A stretch of DNA of 64,000 bases from an uncultured Eubacteriales bacterium (lineage in GTDB: Bacteria; Bacillota; Clostridia; Oscillospirales; Acutalibacteraceae): positions 1 through 64,000 of the forward strand of contig CAKSFK010000002.1 of assembly GCA_934454655.1 (NCBI GenBank), written 5' to 3'. This document shows positions 50,028 to 58,492 of the stretch, one piece after another (the stretch's first letter is position 1; each line of letters opens with the position of its first letter). A program made the position numbers and the translations under genes. The notes below the pieces were generated by a model that saw only the letters and a list, made by a program, of their open reading frames with translations, did no database searches and had not been told where the DNA came from.

Positions 50028-50811
50028 GCGACGCTATCTGTTCGCGGTATTCAACGGGAGATAATCCCATAACCTGTTTAAATGCGCGGTTGAACGACCG
50101 TATTGTTCCAAAGCCGACATCTTCCGAGATGTCGGCTATTTTTGCGTCTGTTTCCTTTAAAAGGTTGCAGGCTTCTCCGACCCTGAGATTATTTATATAC
50201 TCATTAAGATTCTGATTAAGCTTTTTGTTTACTATATGCGAAATGTAATATTTGCTCAAATGCAGCTGCTCCGCAATATAATCAAGCGTTATATCCTCCT
50301 TGAAATTTTGCGAGCAAAAGCTTACAACACTTTTAAATGCCGTGTTGTTCTGAGCATTAACCGTTTTAAGCGTCAGCTGCGGTAAAATAAGCCCCATCAT
50401 AACGTTGATATACCCGTTTAAAAGCGTTTGGTAATATTCGCTTTTGCTGTCAAGGCTGTTGATTTTATCCATTACCGCCTTTAAACCCTCTCCCCTTTTT
50501 GCAGGGATAAAATTACTTTCGGGTATACTTTTAAGCAGCGTTTTCCCCATGCTGTAAACCGAGTCGGCAGAGAAAATAAGCACCATAAAATTGCCGGGAC
50601 GTTCGTTGCCGTAATAATGCACCTGATTCGGAAAGGCTATAAAAGTATCGCCGGGATTTAACAGGTAGCTGTTTTTATCGGCATAGGCAACCGCTCTGCC
50701 CTCAAACACATAAACCACCTCAATTTCCTTATGCAAATGCATAATTCCGCTGAGTTGTCTGCCCGGTTGCATTATCATAGCAGATGTTTTATTTTCAATT
50801 AAAATATCCAT
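50011..50811 (-). CDS. AraC family regulator with cupin sensor domain
   Basis: 266 residues. The N-terminal cupin (HLHKEIEVVYVFEGRA, then NPGDTFIAFPNQVHYYG) binds a small ligand; the C-terminal double helix-turn-helix (TLDYIAEQLHLSKYYISHIV, then VGFGTIRSFNRAFKQVMGLS) binds DNA. Convergent to the adjacent six-gene operon and probably its sugar-responsive regulator; candidate half-sites are at 44172-44243. 24 bases downstream of the NUDIX gene on the same strand. Confidence 0.9.
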   Translation of the reverse strand: MDILIENKTSAMIMQPGRQLSGIMHLHKEIEVVYVFEGRAVAYADKNSYLLNPGDTFIAFPNQVHYYGNERPGNFMVLIFSADSVYSMGKTLLKSIPESNFIPAKRGEGLKAVMDKINSLDSKSEYYQTLLNGYINVMMGLILPQLTLKTVNAQNNTAFKSVVSFCSQNFKEDITLDYIAEQLHLSKYYISHIVNKKLNQNLNEYINNLRVGEACNLLKETDAKIADISEDVGFGTIRSFNRAFKQVMGLSPVEYREQIASLKKSI

Positions 50812-50835
50812 TTTCTGTTTCCCTAAAATTCAGTA

Positions 50836-51384
50836 TCACAGTTTGCCGCTGTCGCGCAGAAGTTTCAGTTTCAGCACCGCCGTCTGTGTTTTGGCATCGG
50901 TAATTTCACCCTGAAGTATCATTGAAACCGCCTTTTCAAGCGGTATTTTCTCAACATTCAAGAATTCGTCCTCATCGGGGTGCTGTTCGCCGTAGGAAAG
51001 CCCCGTTGCCGCGTACATCCATATGATTTCTCCGCAGTAACCGGGGGACGGATACAATTTACCGAGCGGTATAAACTTCTCGGCTTCAGCGCCCGTTTCC
51101 TCCTTTAGTTCGCGTTTTCCGCAAGCCAACGGGTCCTCGTCCGCACTGTCACGCTTTCCCGCGGGAATTTCGGTTACAACCTCCATATAAGGATATCTAA
51201 ACTGCTTTACAAAAAGCACCTCGCCGCCATCGGTAAGCGCCGCTACGCAAACTCCGCCGTTATGCTCTATTACCTCGCGCGTCGCGGTTTTTCCGTTCGG
51301 CAGCAGGGCGGTATCACGCCGCAGTTTAATAATTTTCCCCTTGTATATATATTCCTTTGTAAGCTGTTTTTCTTCTAAATTCAT
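50836..51384 (-). CDS. ADP-ribose pyrophosphatase-type NUDIX hydrolase
   Basis: 182 residues. NUDIX box GKRDSADEDPLACGKRELKE followed by ETGAEAE, preceded by the VVTEIPAGK block and with the PSPGYCGE segment 16 residues later, matching ADP-ribose pyrophosphatases (NudF/YqkG). ATG follows GGAGGT. It would clear ADP-ribose in the cytoplasm. Confidence 0.9.
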   Translation of the reverse strand: MNLEEKQLTKEYIYKGKIIKLRRDTALLPNGKTATREVIEHNGGVCVAALTDGGEVLFVKQFRYPYMEVVTEIPAGKRDSADEDPLACGKRELKEETGAEAEKFIPLGKLYPSPGYCGEIIWMYAATGLSYGEQHPDEDEFLNVEKIPLEKAVSMILQGEITDAKTQTAVLKLKLLRDSGKL

Positions 51385-51429
51385 TAAATATAACCTCCGT
51401 GAATATATTTTTAAGAAGGAGTGAATTTG

Positions 51430-52332
51430 ATGAGCAAGACCGTAAAACCAACCGAATACAATTATATAGAAAGAAAACGATTGACAGAACGGCTGTGCCT
51501 TGAGTACCCGTTTTTAAAATCGTCTGCCGCGGGCCGCAGCTGCGGCGGAAAGGAAATAACCGCGCTGAAACTCGGCGATGGAGAGGAATATTCCCTTATT
51601 GCCGCCGCGTTTCACGGCAGCGAAAGAATAACCTCGGTCGTACTGCTTATGTTTATTGAGGAACTCTGCCGCGCCATATCCGAGAACGGCTACATATGCG
51701 GAATGAATGCGAAGAGGGTATTATCCGGCAGGGGCGTTATTTTTATTCCCTGCGTTAACCCCGACGGGTGCGACATTAACCTTTTGGGTGGCTCCGCCTG
51801 CGGAGAACTTAAAAATGCCATTGAACGCCTGTGCCGCGGTGATTACACCTGCTGGAATGCCAATTTGCGCGGGGTGGATATTAACCACAATTTCAACGCC
51901 GATTGGGAAAACCTGAGAAAAAAGGAGATAAAGGCGGGAATATACGGTCCGTCCCCCACCCGTTTCGGCGGTTACAAACCCGAAAGTGAGCCTGAAACGC
52001 TTACCGTTACCGAACTTTGCAGAACCGTCAAAATACGTCAGGCACTGGCTCTTCATTCTCAGGGCGAGGTGATATACTGGAAATACGGCGACCGCAACCC
52101 GCCGAGAGCGGCAAAAATGGCGGAAATAATGGCAACCTCATCCGGTTATGCGCTCGATACGCCCATCGGCATTGCCGACGGCGGCGGTTTTAAGGACTGG
52201 TTTATAACAGAATTCAACCGTCCCGCCTTTACTGCCGAACTGGGGCTCGGAAAAAATCCTCTGCCCGCCGCCGCGGCAGATGAAATATACAGCCGTGTAA
52301 AGGAAATGCTTATGCTTTTTACGGTTATGTAA
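51430..52332 (+). CDS. M14 family zinc carboxypeptidase
   Basis: 300 residues from ATG 51430 (AAGGAG 8 bases upstream). Zinc ligands in FHGSE (HxxE) and later in ALHSQGE, substrate-site NPDG and GVDINHNFNADW, and the catalytic Glu in FTAELGLGKNP. No signal peptide. The closest characterised group is gamma-D-glutamyl-diaminopimelate peptidase of Bacillus (cell wall peptides), so peptidoglycan peptide turnover is the likely role. Confidence 0.88.
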   Translation: MSKTVKPTEYNYIERKRLTERLCLEYPFLKSSAAGRSCGGKEITALKLGDGEEYSLIAAAFHGSERITSVVLLMFIEELCRAISENGYICGMNAKRVLSGRGVIFIPCVNPDGCDINLLGGSACGELKNAIERLCRGDYTCWNANLRGVDINHNFNADWENLRKKEIKAGIYGPSPTRFGGYKPESEPETLTVTELCRTVKIRQALALHSQGEVIYWKYGDRNPPRAAKMAEIMATSSGYALDTPIGIADGGGFKDWFITEFNRPAFTAELGLGKNPLPAAAADEIYSRVKEMLMLFTVM

Positions 52333-52333
52333 G

Positions 52334-53248
52334 CTAAACGAGCGCAAAAGCGCACCAGTTGTCCTTATATTTCTTTTCTTTAATTTTAAAACCGTTCTCT
52401 TCCGCCGCGCGAAGCACATCCTGCTCGCGCGCGTCTATTATACCCGAGACCAAAAGGACTGCGTTTTCTGCCATAAATCCGCGCACGCTGCCAAGCAGCC
52501 TTATAACCACGTCTGCCACAATGTTGGCGCACACAACATTGAATTTTCCGCTCACCTTTTCGGCAAGATCGCCCACAATATATTCGGTTTTGTCGCTCCT
52601 GCCGTTAAGCTCGGCGTTTTCCCTTGCTGTTTTAACCGACTGCGCGTCTATATCTACACCGACAGCCGTTTCAGCCCCCAAAAGCACCGAGGCAATGGAC
52701 AAAATTCCGCTGCCGCAGCCTATGTCAAGCATTTTATCCCCGTCCGACACGTAGCTTTCCAGCATTGAAAGGCAGAGAGAGGTGGTGGCGTGTGTGCCTG
52801 TACCGAATGCTGCGCCGGGGTCTATGTGGAGAATTTTTCTGTTTTCGCTGTTGTAATATTCCTCCCAGCTTGGAACAATCGCAAGCTTATTGCCTATTTC
52901 CGTTGCGTGAAAATATTTTTTCCAGTTTTCGTTCCAATCCGCGTCGTTCACACCGACGGTGTCACATTCAAACGGAATCTTTTCCGCCTTGTAGCGTTCC
53001 TTTAGAAACTCCAAAGCCTCTGCCGCGTTATCACACTCTGATATGTAGATATGAATTATCGATTCGGTTCTGTTTTTGCCGACAAGCTCCTCGTCAATAA
53101 GGTCTATGTGCGCTATTTCCTCCGCCCCCTTTTCAAGGTCGGAATAGTCCTCAATATAAATGCCGTACGGCACGGTCATATTGGCAATTGCCGCCGCCGT
53201 GTCGGTATATTCGGTCGGTATTTTAACGGTAATTTCCGTCCAGTTCAT
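52334..53248 (-). CDS. prmA: Ribosomal protein L11 methyltransferase
   Basis: 304 residues. N-terminal substrate-binding domain (MNWTEITVKIPTEYTDTAAA) and a SAM domain with DPGAAFGTGTHATTSLCL, LDIGCGSGILSIA and the NPPY-like region VCANIVADV. Trimethylates L11. Convergent with the M14 gene (1-base gap) and 5 bases downstream of the AlaX gene. Confidence 0.95.
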   Translation of the reverse strand: MNWTEITVKIPTEYTDTAAAIANMTVPYGIYIEDYSDLEKGAEEIAHIDLIDEELVGKNRTESIIHIYISECDNAAEALEFLKERYKAEKIPFECDTVGVNDADWNENWKKYFHATEIGNKLAIVPSWEEYYNSENRKILHIDPGAAFGTGTHATTSLCLSMLESYVSDGDKMLDIGCGSGILSIASVLLGAETAVGVDIDAQSVKTARENAELNGRSDKTEYIVGDLAEKVSGKFNVVCANIVADVVIRLLGSVRGFMAENAVLLVSGIIDAREQDVLRAAEENGFKIKEKKYKDNWCAFALV

Positions 53249-53253
53249 AAATT

Positions 53254-54402
53254 CTACCCCACTAAATTAAAAAAGTTTTCAATTTTTTCTTTTGCGGCTG
53301 TAACGGTTCCCTGCCTTATGCCGTTTCTTCCGCCGCCGCGAACGTTAAAGGCGGTCTTGAATTTTGCAAAAAGCTCTTCAAGCGGCTCTTCCCCGCCGCA
53401 GATTGCAAATGAATAGCTTTCGTTTTCGCCGGAGAACGCCCCGCGTATACCGCCGCTTCTTTTATAAAGCAGATCGGCAAAAAGCTGTAACTCCTTTATG
53501 TCAAGCCCGTTTTCAAAAACCGCGCTGTTGTTTCCCCGCGGTGCAAAGCCCGCCGCCTTTTCGGCAATCAGACGTTTTTTAAGCAATGCCGCCGATGCCT
53601 TTTCGGCTGCCAGCTGTTCATTCAGTTTTATGACCGCCGCTGACGCTTCAAACTGCTTTGATGAAAGCAGATTTGAAATTTCCAGCACGTTTTTGTACTT
53701 TTCGCGGTAGTCCAGAAGTGCGTCCGAGCCGCACTTTGCGTAAAGTCTTACGCCGCCCTTGTACCTTTCGAAATCCAGTATTTTAATTATACCGATCTCT
53801 CCCGTGGACCTGACGTGCGGCGCACAGCAGGCGCAGACATCCACCCCTTTTATTTCCACAATACGCACGTTTTCGGTTAAATCAAGCTTACTGCGGTAGT
53901 CAAGCGTTTTAAGCTCCTCGGCTGACGGATAGTATGTTCTGACAGACACGTTTTCATATACCACGCTGTTTGCGATATCCTCAATTTCATCCAGCTGACG
54001 GCGCGACAGTTCGCCGTCAAAATCCATTGTCATTTCCGTACCCAAGTGGAACCCGACGTTATTAAAGCCGTAACGGCGATGTACAAGCCCCGAAATTATA
54101 TGCTCGCCCGAGTGGTTCTGCATATTGCGGAAACGAAAAGCAAAATCGATTTTGCAGTTATAGGCTTGTCCTATATTAAGCGGCTTATCGGCAAAGTGGA
54201 ATATTTCGCCGTTCTTTATCCGCACATCCAAGATGCGTGCGTCACCCACGCAGCCGCGGTCCGACAGCTGACCGCCGCCCTCGGGAAAAAAGGCGGTTCG
54301 GTCAAGCGTTACGGCGTAATTTTCTCCCTGCTTTTCGCAGGACAGAACAGTACCTTCAAATTCTTTTAAATGCGAGTCCTTATCATAAAGCTTTTCGGTC
54401 AT
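53254..54402 (-). CDS. AlaX-type alanyl-tRNA editing protein with DHHA1 domain
   Basis: 382 residues. Free-standing editing domain of alanyl-tRNA synthetase that deacylates Ser- or Gly-tRNA-Ala. Zinc ligands in NHSGEHI (HxxxH) and CACCAPH (CxxxH), LDRTAFFPEGGGQLSDRG substrate loop, followed by a coiled coil (about 235-285) and a C-terminal DHHA1-like domain ending in GGGRNGIRQGTV. Overlaps murC by 4 bases. Confidence 0.92.
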   Translation of the reverse strand: MTEKLYDKDSHLKEFEGTVLSCEKQGENYAVTLDRTAFFPEGGGQLSDRGCVGDARILDVRIKNGEIFHFADKPLNIGQAYNCKIDFAFRFRNMQNHSGEHIISGLVHRRYGFNNVGFHLGTEMTMDFDGELSRRQLDEIEDIANSVVYENVSVRTYYPSAEELKTLDYRSKLDLTENVRIVEIKGVDVCACCAPHVRSTGEIGIIKILDFERYKGGVRLYAKCGSDALLDYREKYKNVLEISNLLSSKQFEASAAVIKLNEQLAAEKASAALLKKRLIAEKAAGFAPRGNNSAVFENGLDIKELQLFADLLYKRSGGIRGAFSGENESYSFAICGGEEPLEELFAKFKTAFNVRGGGRNGIRQGTVTAAKEKIENFFNLVG

Positions 54403-55775
54403 TCGGCGTGCCTTTCCTGTATAATGTGTGCCGCCTTGTAAATATCGCCGCCGCCCATTGTAATAACAAGGTCGCCGGGGCGTGCAATCTCCTCAATTTT
54501 ATCGGCAATGTTTTGAAATCCGTCAACTATACACACGTCTTTCAGTCCCGCGGCAAGGTCCTCGCTTTTAATGCCGTAGGTATTTTTTTCGCGCGAGCCC
54601 ATAATGGGGGTCAAAATAACCTTGTCTGCAATAGAGAGGGCTTTTATAAAATCATCCTTTAAAAGTGCCGTGCGTGAAAACGTGAAGGGCTGAAATACCG
54701 CTATAACACGGTTGTAGTCAAGCTCCTTTGCGGCGGAGAGCGTGGCTTTTATTTCGGTCGGGTGGTGGGCGTAGTCGTCCGCCAGCATAAAGCCGTCGTA
54801 TTCTCCCAAAAACTCAAAACGTCTGCCGGCACCCTTAAACTTTTCGGTTGCGGATTTAATTCCCTCTGCCGGAACGCCCATATCAAAGCATACGGCAAAA
54901 GCCGCCAATCCGTTAAGTACGTTGTGCCTGCCGGGTATCTGCATTTCTATATTTATTATTTTTTTATTATTTCTTACAACATCAAACGCAAAACCGTATT
55001 TGCGGCTCTGTATGTTTTCGGCGCGGTAAAAATTTCCGCTCCCGAAACCGAAGGTCACCGTTTCGGCGTCAATGTTTTCCGCGGCGGACAAAACACGGCT
55101 GTCGTCCCCGTTTATATAAGCAGTTTTTGCCATTTTTAAAAACTTATGGAAAGAGAGGGTCATATTCTCCATAGTTTTAAAGTAGTCCAAATGGTCGTTG
55201 TCAATATTAAGCAGTACCGCAATATCGGGGGACAACTGCAAAAAGGTATCCACAAACTCGCAGGATTCGCAGACCATTGTTTCCGATTTGCCCGAAATAC
55301 CGTTTGAATTTATAAGCGGAAGCTTTCCGCCGATAACCGCGGTAGGATCCATCTTGTTTAAAATTAAAATTTGTGTTATCATAGATGTAACGGTGGTTTT
55401 GCCGTGGGTGCCGCAAACGCCTATAACATTATCGTAACGGCGGGTAAGAGCCCCCAGCATATGCGAACGCTCCATTGTGGGTATGCCCTGTTCGCGCGCG
55501 GCTTTAAGCTCGGGGTTATCGGCGGCAATTGCCGCGGAATAAACCACAAGCTCCGCACCCTCTATGTTTTCTGCCCTGTGTCCCATATAAACCTTGATTC
55601 CGAGGTTTTTAATGCGACTAAGCGGGTCGCTTTCGTTATTATCCGAGCCTGTGAGAAAGTACCCCTTGCCGTGCAGAATTTCGGCAAGCGGACACATTCC
55701 GCTGCCGCCTATGCCTATCATATGAATATGTTTTACTTTTGTTATAATTTTATCTTCATTGCGAAGCTGTTTCAT
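54399..55775 (-). CDS. murC: UDP-N-acetylmuramate--L-alanine ligase
   Basis: Adds the first amino acid to the peptidoglycan precursor. 458 residues from ATG 55775 (GGGAG 9 bases upstream). Mur ligase motifs: HMIGIGGSGMCPLAEIL, P-loop VCGTHGKTTVTSM, MCESCEFVDTFL-type central block, DDYAHHPTEI and the final MGGGDIYKAA. Separated from other mur genes. Divergent from cca. Confidence 0.96.
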   Translation of the reverse strand: MKQLRNEDKIITKVKHIHMIGIGGSGMCPLAEILHGKGYFLTGSDNNESDPLSRIKNLGIKVYMGHRAENIEGAELVVYSAAIAADNPELKAAREQGIPTMERSHMLGALTRRYDNVIGVCGTHGKTTVTSMITQILILNKMDPTAVIGGKLPLINSNGISGKSETMVCESCEFVDTFLQLSPDIAVLLNIDNDHLDYFKTMENMTLSFHKFLKMAKTAYINGDDSRVLSAAENIDAETVTFGFGSGNFYRAENIQSRKYGFAFDVVRNNKKIINIEMQIPGRHNVLNGLAAFAVCFDMGVPAEGIKSATEKFKGAGRRFEFLGEYDGFMLADDYAHHPTEIKATLSAAKELDYNRVIAVFQPFTFSRTALLKDDFIKALSIADKVILTPIMGSREKNTYGIKSEDLAAGLKDVCIVDGFQNIADKIEEIARPGDLVITMGGGDIYKAAHIIQERHAE

Positions 55776-55881
55776 AAACAATACTCCCTAAACGTAATTT
55801 TCTTAAATCCACCGCACTACCTATTATTATATTGCTAAACGCAAAAAAAATAAACCCTTTTTTGAAAGGAAAACAAAAATT

Positions 55882-57048
55882 ATGCTATTTTTACCGTCCC
55901 ACACCGAATATATTATTGAAACTCTGCAAAAAAACGGCTACGAGGCGTACGCCGTGGGCGGCTGTGTGCGCGATATGTTAAACGGAACCGAGCCCAATGA
56001 TTTTGATGTTACAACCTCCGCCGCTCCCGAGGCGGTGATGTCCCTATTCCGTAAAACCGTACCCACCGGCATTAAGCACGGAACGGTAACGGTTATTGTT
56101 AACGGAATACCAAACGAGGTTACAACCTACCGAACGGACGGCGAATACCTCGATCACCGCCGACCCGACAGCGTTACCTTTGTTAAATCCCTTAAAGAGG
56201 ACCTTGCGCGCCGTGATTTTACCGTTAATGCAATGGCATACAACAAAACCGACGGATTAAAGGACTTTTTCGGCGGGCAGGAGGACATAAAATTGCAGCT
56301 TTTGCGCGCTGTCGGAGAACCGGAACGCCGTTTTTGCGAGGACGCGCTGAGGATATTAAGACTTTTCCGTTTTTCATCCGTGTTGCGGTTCGGCATAGAA
56401 AAAGCCACGCTGTGTGCGGCAATAAAATATGCGCCGACCCTTAAAAACGTAAGTGCCGAGCGCATTTATTCCGAACTTTTAAAGGCTGTCTGCGGCAAAG
56501 ACCCTGCCGCGTTAAAGCCATTGACGGACGCCGGAGGACTTGATTTTTTGGGTCTTACCGCCTCGCCCGATTACGGCAAGCTTACTCTTTTAAGGCTGCC
56601 TGAAACAAAGCTGTTCTTTTTTCTTTATTCCGGCGGTGCGGACATTACAAAAGCCCTTGATTTTTTAAAGGTACCCTCAAAAACAAAAAATGCGGCAAAA
56701 AAATTGTCGGCGCTTCTAAGATTGCCTTTTCCGAAATCGAAAACCGAAATTAAAGAAATGCTCAGCCTTACCTCGCCTGCCGACTTTGCCGCTTATATTG
56801 ACTTCTGTGCCACCTGCGGCAGGGACTGCGAAAATGCTCTGTCGCTTTTCAATGAAATAATTAAGAATAATGAGCCTTACAAGGTTTCCCACCTTAAGAT
56901 CTGCGGCGACGATCTTAAAGAATACGGCATAACAGGAAAGGCTGTCGGAACAGTGCTTGAATATTTGAGAAAAGCTGTTATAAAAGACCCTACGTTTAAC
57001 ACGCGAAAAAGGCTTAAAAAAATGATATCAGACAAAAAAGTGCGGTGA
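55882..57048 (+). CDS. cca: tRNA nucleotidyltransferase (CCA-adding enzyme)
   Basis: 388 residues. Class II nucleotidyltransferase with YAVGGCVRDMLNGTEPNDFD then VTTSA (metal-binding Asp pair), the DLARRDFTVNAMAYN motif, neck region and EDALRILRLFRFSSVLRFGI. Repairs or adds 3' CCA of tRNA. ATG follows AAAGGAA. Its stop lies at the A-rich left flank of the repeat copy 2 terminator hairpin. Confidence 0.94.
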   Translation: MLFLPSHTEYIIETLQKNGYEAYAVGGCVRDMLNGTEPNDFDVTTSAAPEAVMSLFRKTVPTGIKHGTVTVIVNGIPNEVTTYRTDGEYLDHRRPDSVTFVKSLKEDLARRDFTVNAMAYNKTDGLKDFFGGQEDIKLQLLRAVGEPERRFCEDALRILRLFRFSSVLRFGIEKATLCAAIKYAPTLKNVSAERIYSELLKAVCGKDPAALKPLTDAGGLDFLGLTASPDYGKLTLLRLPETKLFFFLYSGGADITKALDFLKVPSKTKNAAKKLSALLRLPFPKSKTEIKEMLSLTSPADFAAYIDFCATCGRDCENALSLFNEIIKNNEPYKVSHLKICGDDLKEYGITGKAVGTVLEYLRKAVIKDPTFNTRKRLKKMISDKKVR

Positions 57049-57069
57049 AAGCCAAAAGCTTTCACCGCT
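57041..57069. terminator. Terminator hairpin, left duplicate at repeat copy 2
   Basis: GCGGTGAAAGC and GCTTTCACCGC around CAAAA (57042-57068). Keeps the A-run on its left, which would be the T-run for minus-strand transcripts, and lacks a T-run on its right. The first base and last bases are shared ambiguously with the element ends. Confidence 0.9.
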
Positions 57070-57301
57070 CAGACTGTCGACAAACCCCGGTTTAACTTTG
57101 TTGCGGCGTTTACGCCGCATTTTGTTTTTCCGCTGACACGTGCGGCGGAAAAACACTTTGTAAGCGAAAAACCGCTTATTTGGCGGTTTTTCAAGGGAAC
57201 AGGGGTGGTATTGGCGGGGATAGAGTGCAGTCCGAAAATCTTTGATTTTCGAGCGAACGGCATCCCCGACCAAGAGCGTGTCGACTTTTTCGACACGCTC
57301 T
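57070..57301. repeat. 232-bp multi-hairpin repeat element, copy 2
   Basis: Same length and order of hairpins as copy 1 (39885-40116), about 22 differences by hand alignment. The differences fall in loops or replace A-U by G-U pairs, so the folds are preserved. Long invariant single-stranded core near AGGGGTGGTATTGGCGGGG. Lies between convergent cca and the isocitrate dehydrogenase gene. Confidence 0.9.
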
Positions 57302-57329
57302 GCGGTGAAAGCCAAAGGCTTTCACCGCT
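57302..57329. terminator. Terminator hairpin, right duplicate at repeat copy 2
   Basis: Same 28-base hairpin as the left duplicate with one loop change (A to G), and with the T-run TTTTTTAT on its right. Left hairpin A-run plus right hairpin T-run together make one normal bidirectional terminator. Confidence 0.9.
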
Positions 57330-57337
57330 TTTTTATA

Positions 57338-58486
57338 TTACATTTCCGCAATTGTCTGCATAAGGTAATCGCCGAACTGCGAGCAGGTCGCTCCGTCCTC
57401 ATGTCCCGTAATAACATACTTTTTATCAACCTCGGTGCAGATATGAAGCGCTTTGTTAAGCTTATCCGCTTTTTCGGTAAAGCCGATGTGGCGCAAGAGC
57501 ATTTCGGTTGCCTTGAACATACTTGTGGGGTTGGCGTATGCTCCCCTTCCCGTTTCAATCATACGCGGCGCGGAGCCGTGAATTGCCTCGAACATAGCGT
57601 AAACATCGCCTATATTCGCACTGCCCGCCGTGCCGACGCCGCCCTGTATCTGCGCCGCTTCATCGGTAATAATATCGCCGTAAAGGTTAGGCAGGAGTAT
57701 CACCTGGAAATTGCTTCTCACCCGCTCGTTAACAAGATTTGCGGTCATAATGTCAATATACCAGTCCTCGGCGGTAATTCCGGGGTAGTCCTTTGCAACC
57801 TCGTGGCAAATCTCGGAAAACTTGCCGTCGGTCTTTTTCATAATATTAGCCTTTGTTACTATTGCAACGTTGGTTTTGCCGTTATTTTTGGCGTACTCGA
57901 ACGCGGCGCGCGCAATACGCTTTGTACCCTCGTTTGTGGTAACCTTAAAATCAAAAGCCAGCGTATCGGGGATCTCCACACCGCGGCTTCCCAGAACATA
58001 CTCGCCCTCGGTATTCTCACGGAAGAACGTCCAGTCAATTCCAAGCTCGGGAACGGCTACGGGGCGAACGTTTGCATACAGGTCAAGCTCACGGCGCATT
58101 GCCACGTTTGCGCTCTCAAGCGTACCGCCCTTAAGGGTTGTGGTGGGGGCTTTAAGAATAACGTTGCACGCCTTTATCTCAGCCAGAACGTCGTCCGGTA
58201 TTGCCTTGTTATGTGCGATTCTGTTTTCAATGGTAAGGCCTTCGATTGTGCGGAGCTCAATTTTGCCCGCGGCTATTTCATCCTTTAAAATAAACTGCAA
58301 AAGGCGCTCGGACTCTGCGGAAATTATCGGACCTATGCCGTCGCCGCCGCAAATTCCGATTATTATTTTATCAAGCTTTTTGTAATCGGTATAGCGCTTA
58401 TCCTGCTCCATTTTACGCTCGCGCGCAATCTGTTCGTTTAAAAGTGTGCGGAACTGTTCAACCGCCGCGTCAATGTACTTTTCCAT
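57338..58486 (-). CDS. Isocitrate/isopropylmalate dehydrogenase family, probable NAD-dependent isocitrate dehydrogenase
   Basis: 382 residues. IICGGDGIGPIISAESE-type N-terminus, the substrate block GGTLESANVAMRRELDLYAN with the Arg and Ser typical of isocitrate users, ENTEGEYVLGSRG, and the metal-binding LPNLYGDIITDEAAQIQGGV. Context with aconitase and a citrate synthase-like gene supports isocitrate to 2-oxoglutarate for glutamate synthesis. Last gene of the operon. Confidence 0.88.
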   Translation of the reverse strand: MEKYIDAAVEQFRTLLNEQIARERKMEQDKRYTDYKKLDKIIIGICGGDGIGPIISAESERLLQFILKDEIAAGKIELRTIEGLTIENRIAHNKAIPDDVLAEIKACNVILKAPTTTLKGGTLESANVAMRRELDLYANVRPVAVPELGIDWTFFRENTEGEYVLGSRGVEIPDTLAFDFKVTTNEGTKRIARAAFEYAKNNGKTNVAIVTKANIMKKTDGKFSEICHEVAKDYPGITAEDWYIDIMTANLVNERVRSNFQVILLPNLYGDIITDEAAQIQGGVGTAGSANIGDVYAMFEAIHGSAPRMIETGRGAYANPTSMFKATEMLLRHIGFTEKADKLNKALHICTEVDKKYVITGHEDGATCSQFGDYLMQTIAEM

Positions 58487-58492
58487 TTAATA

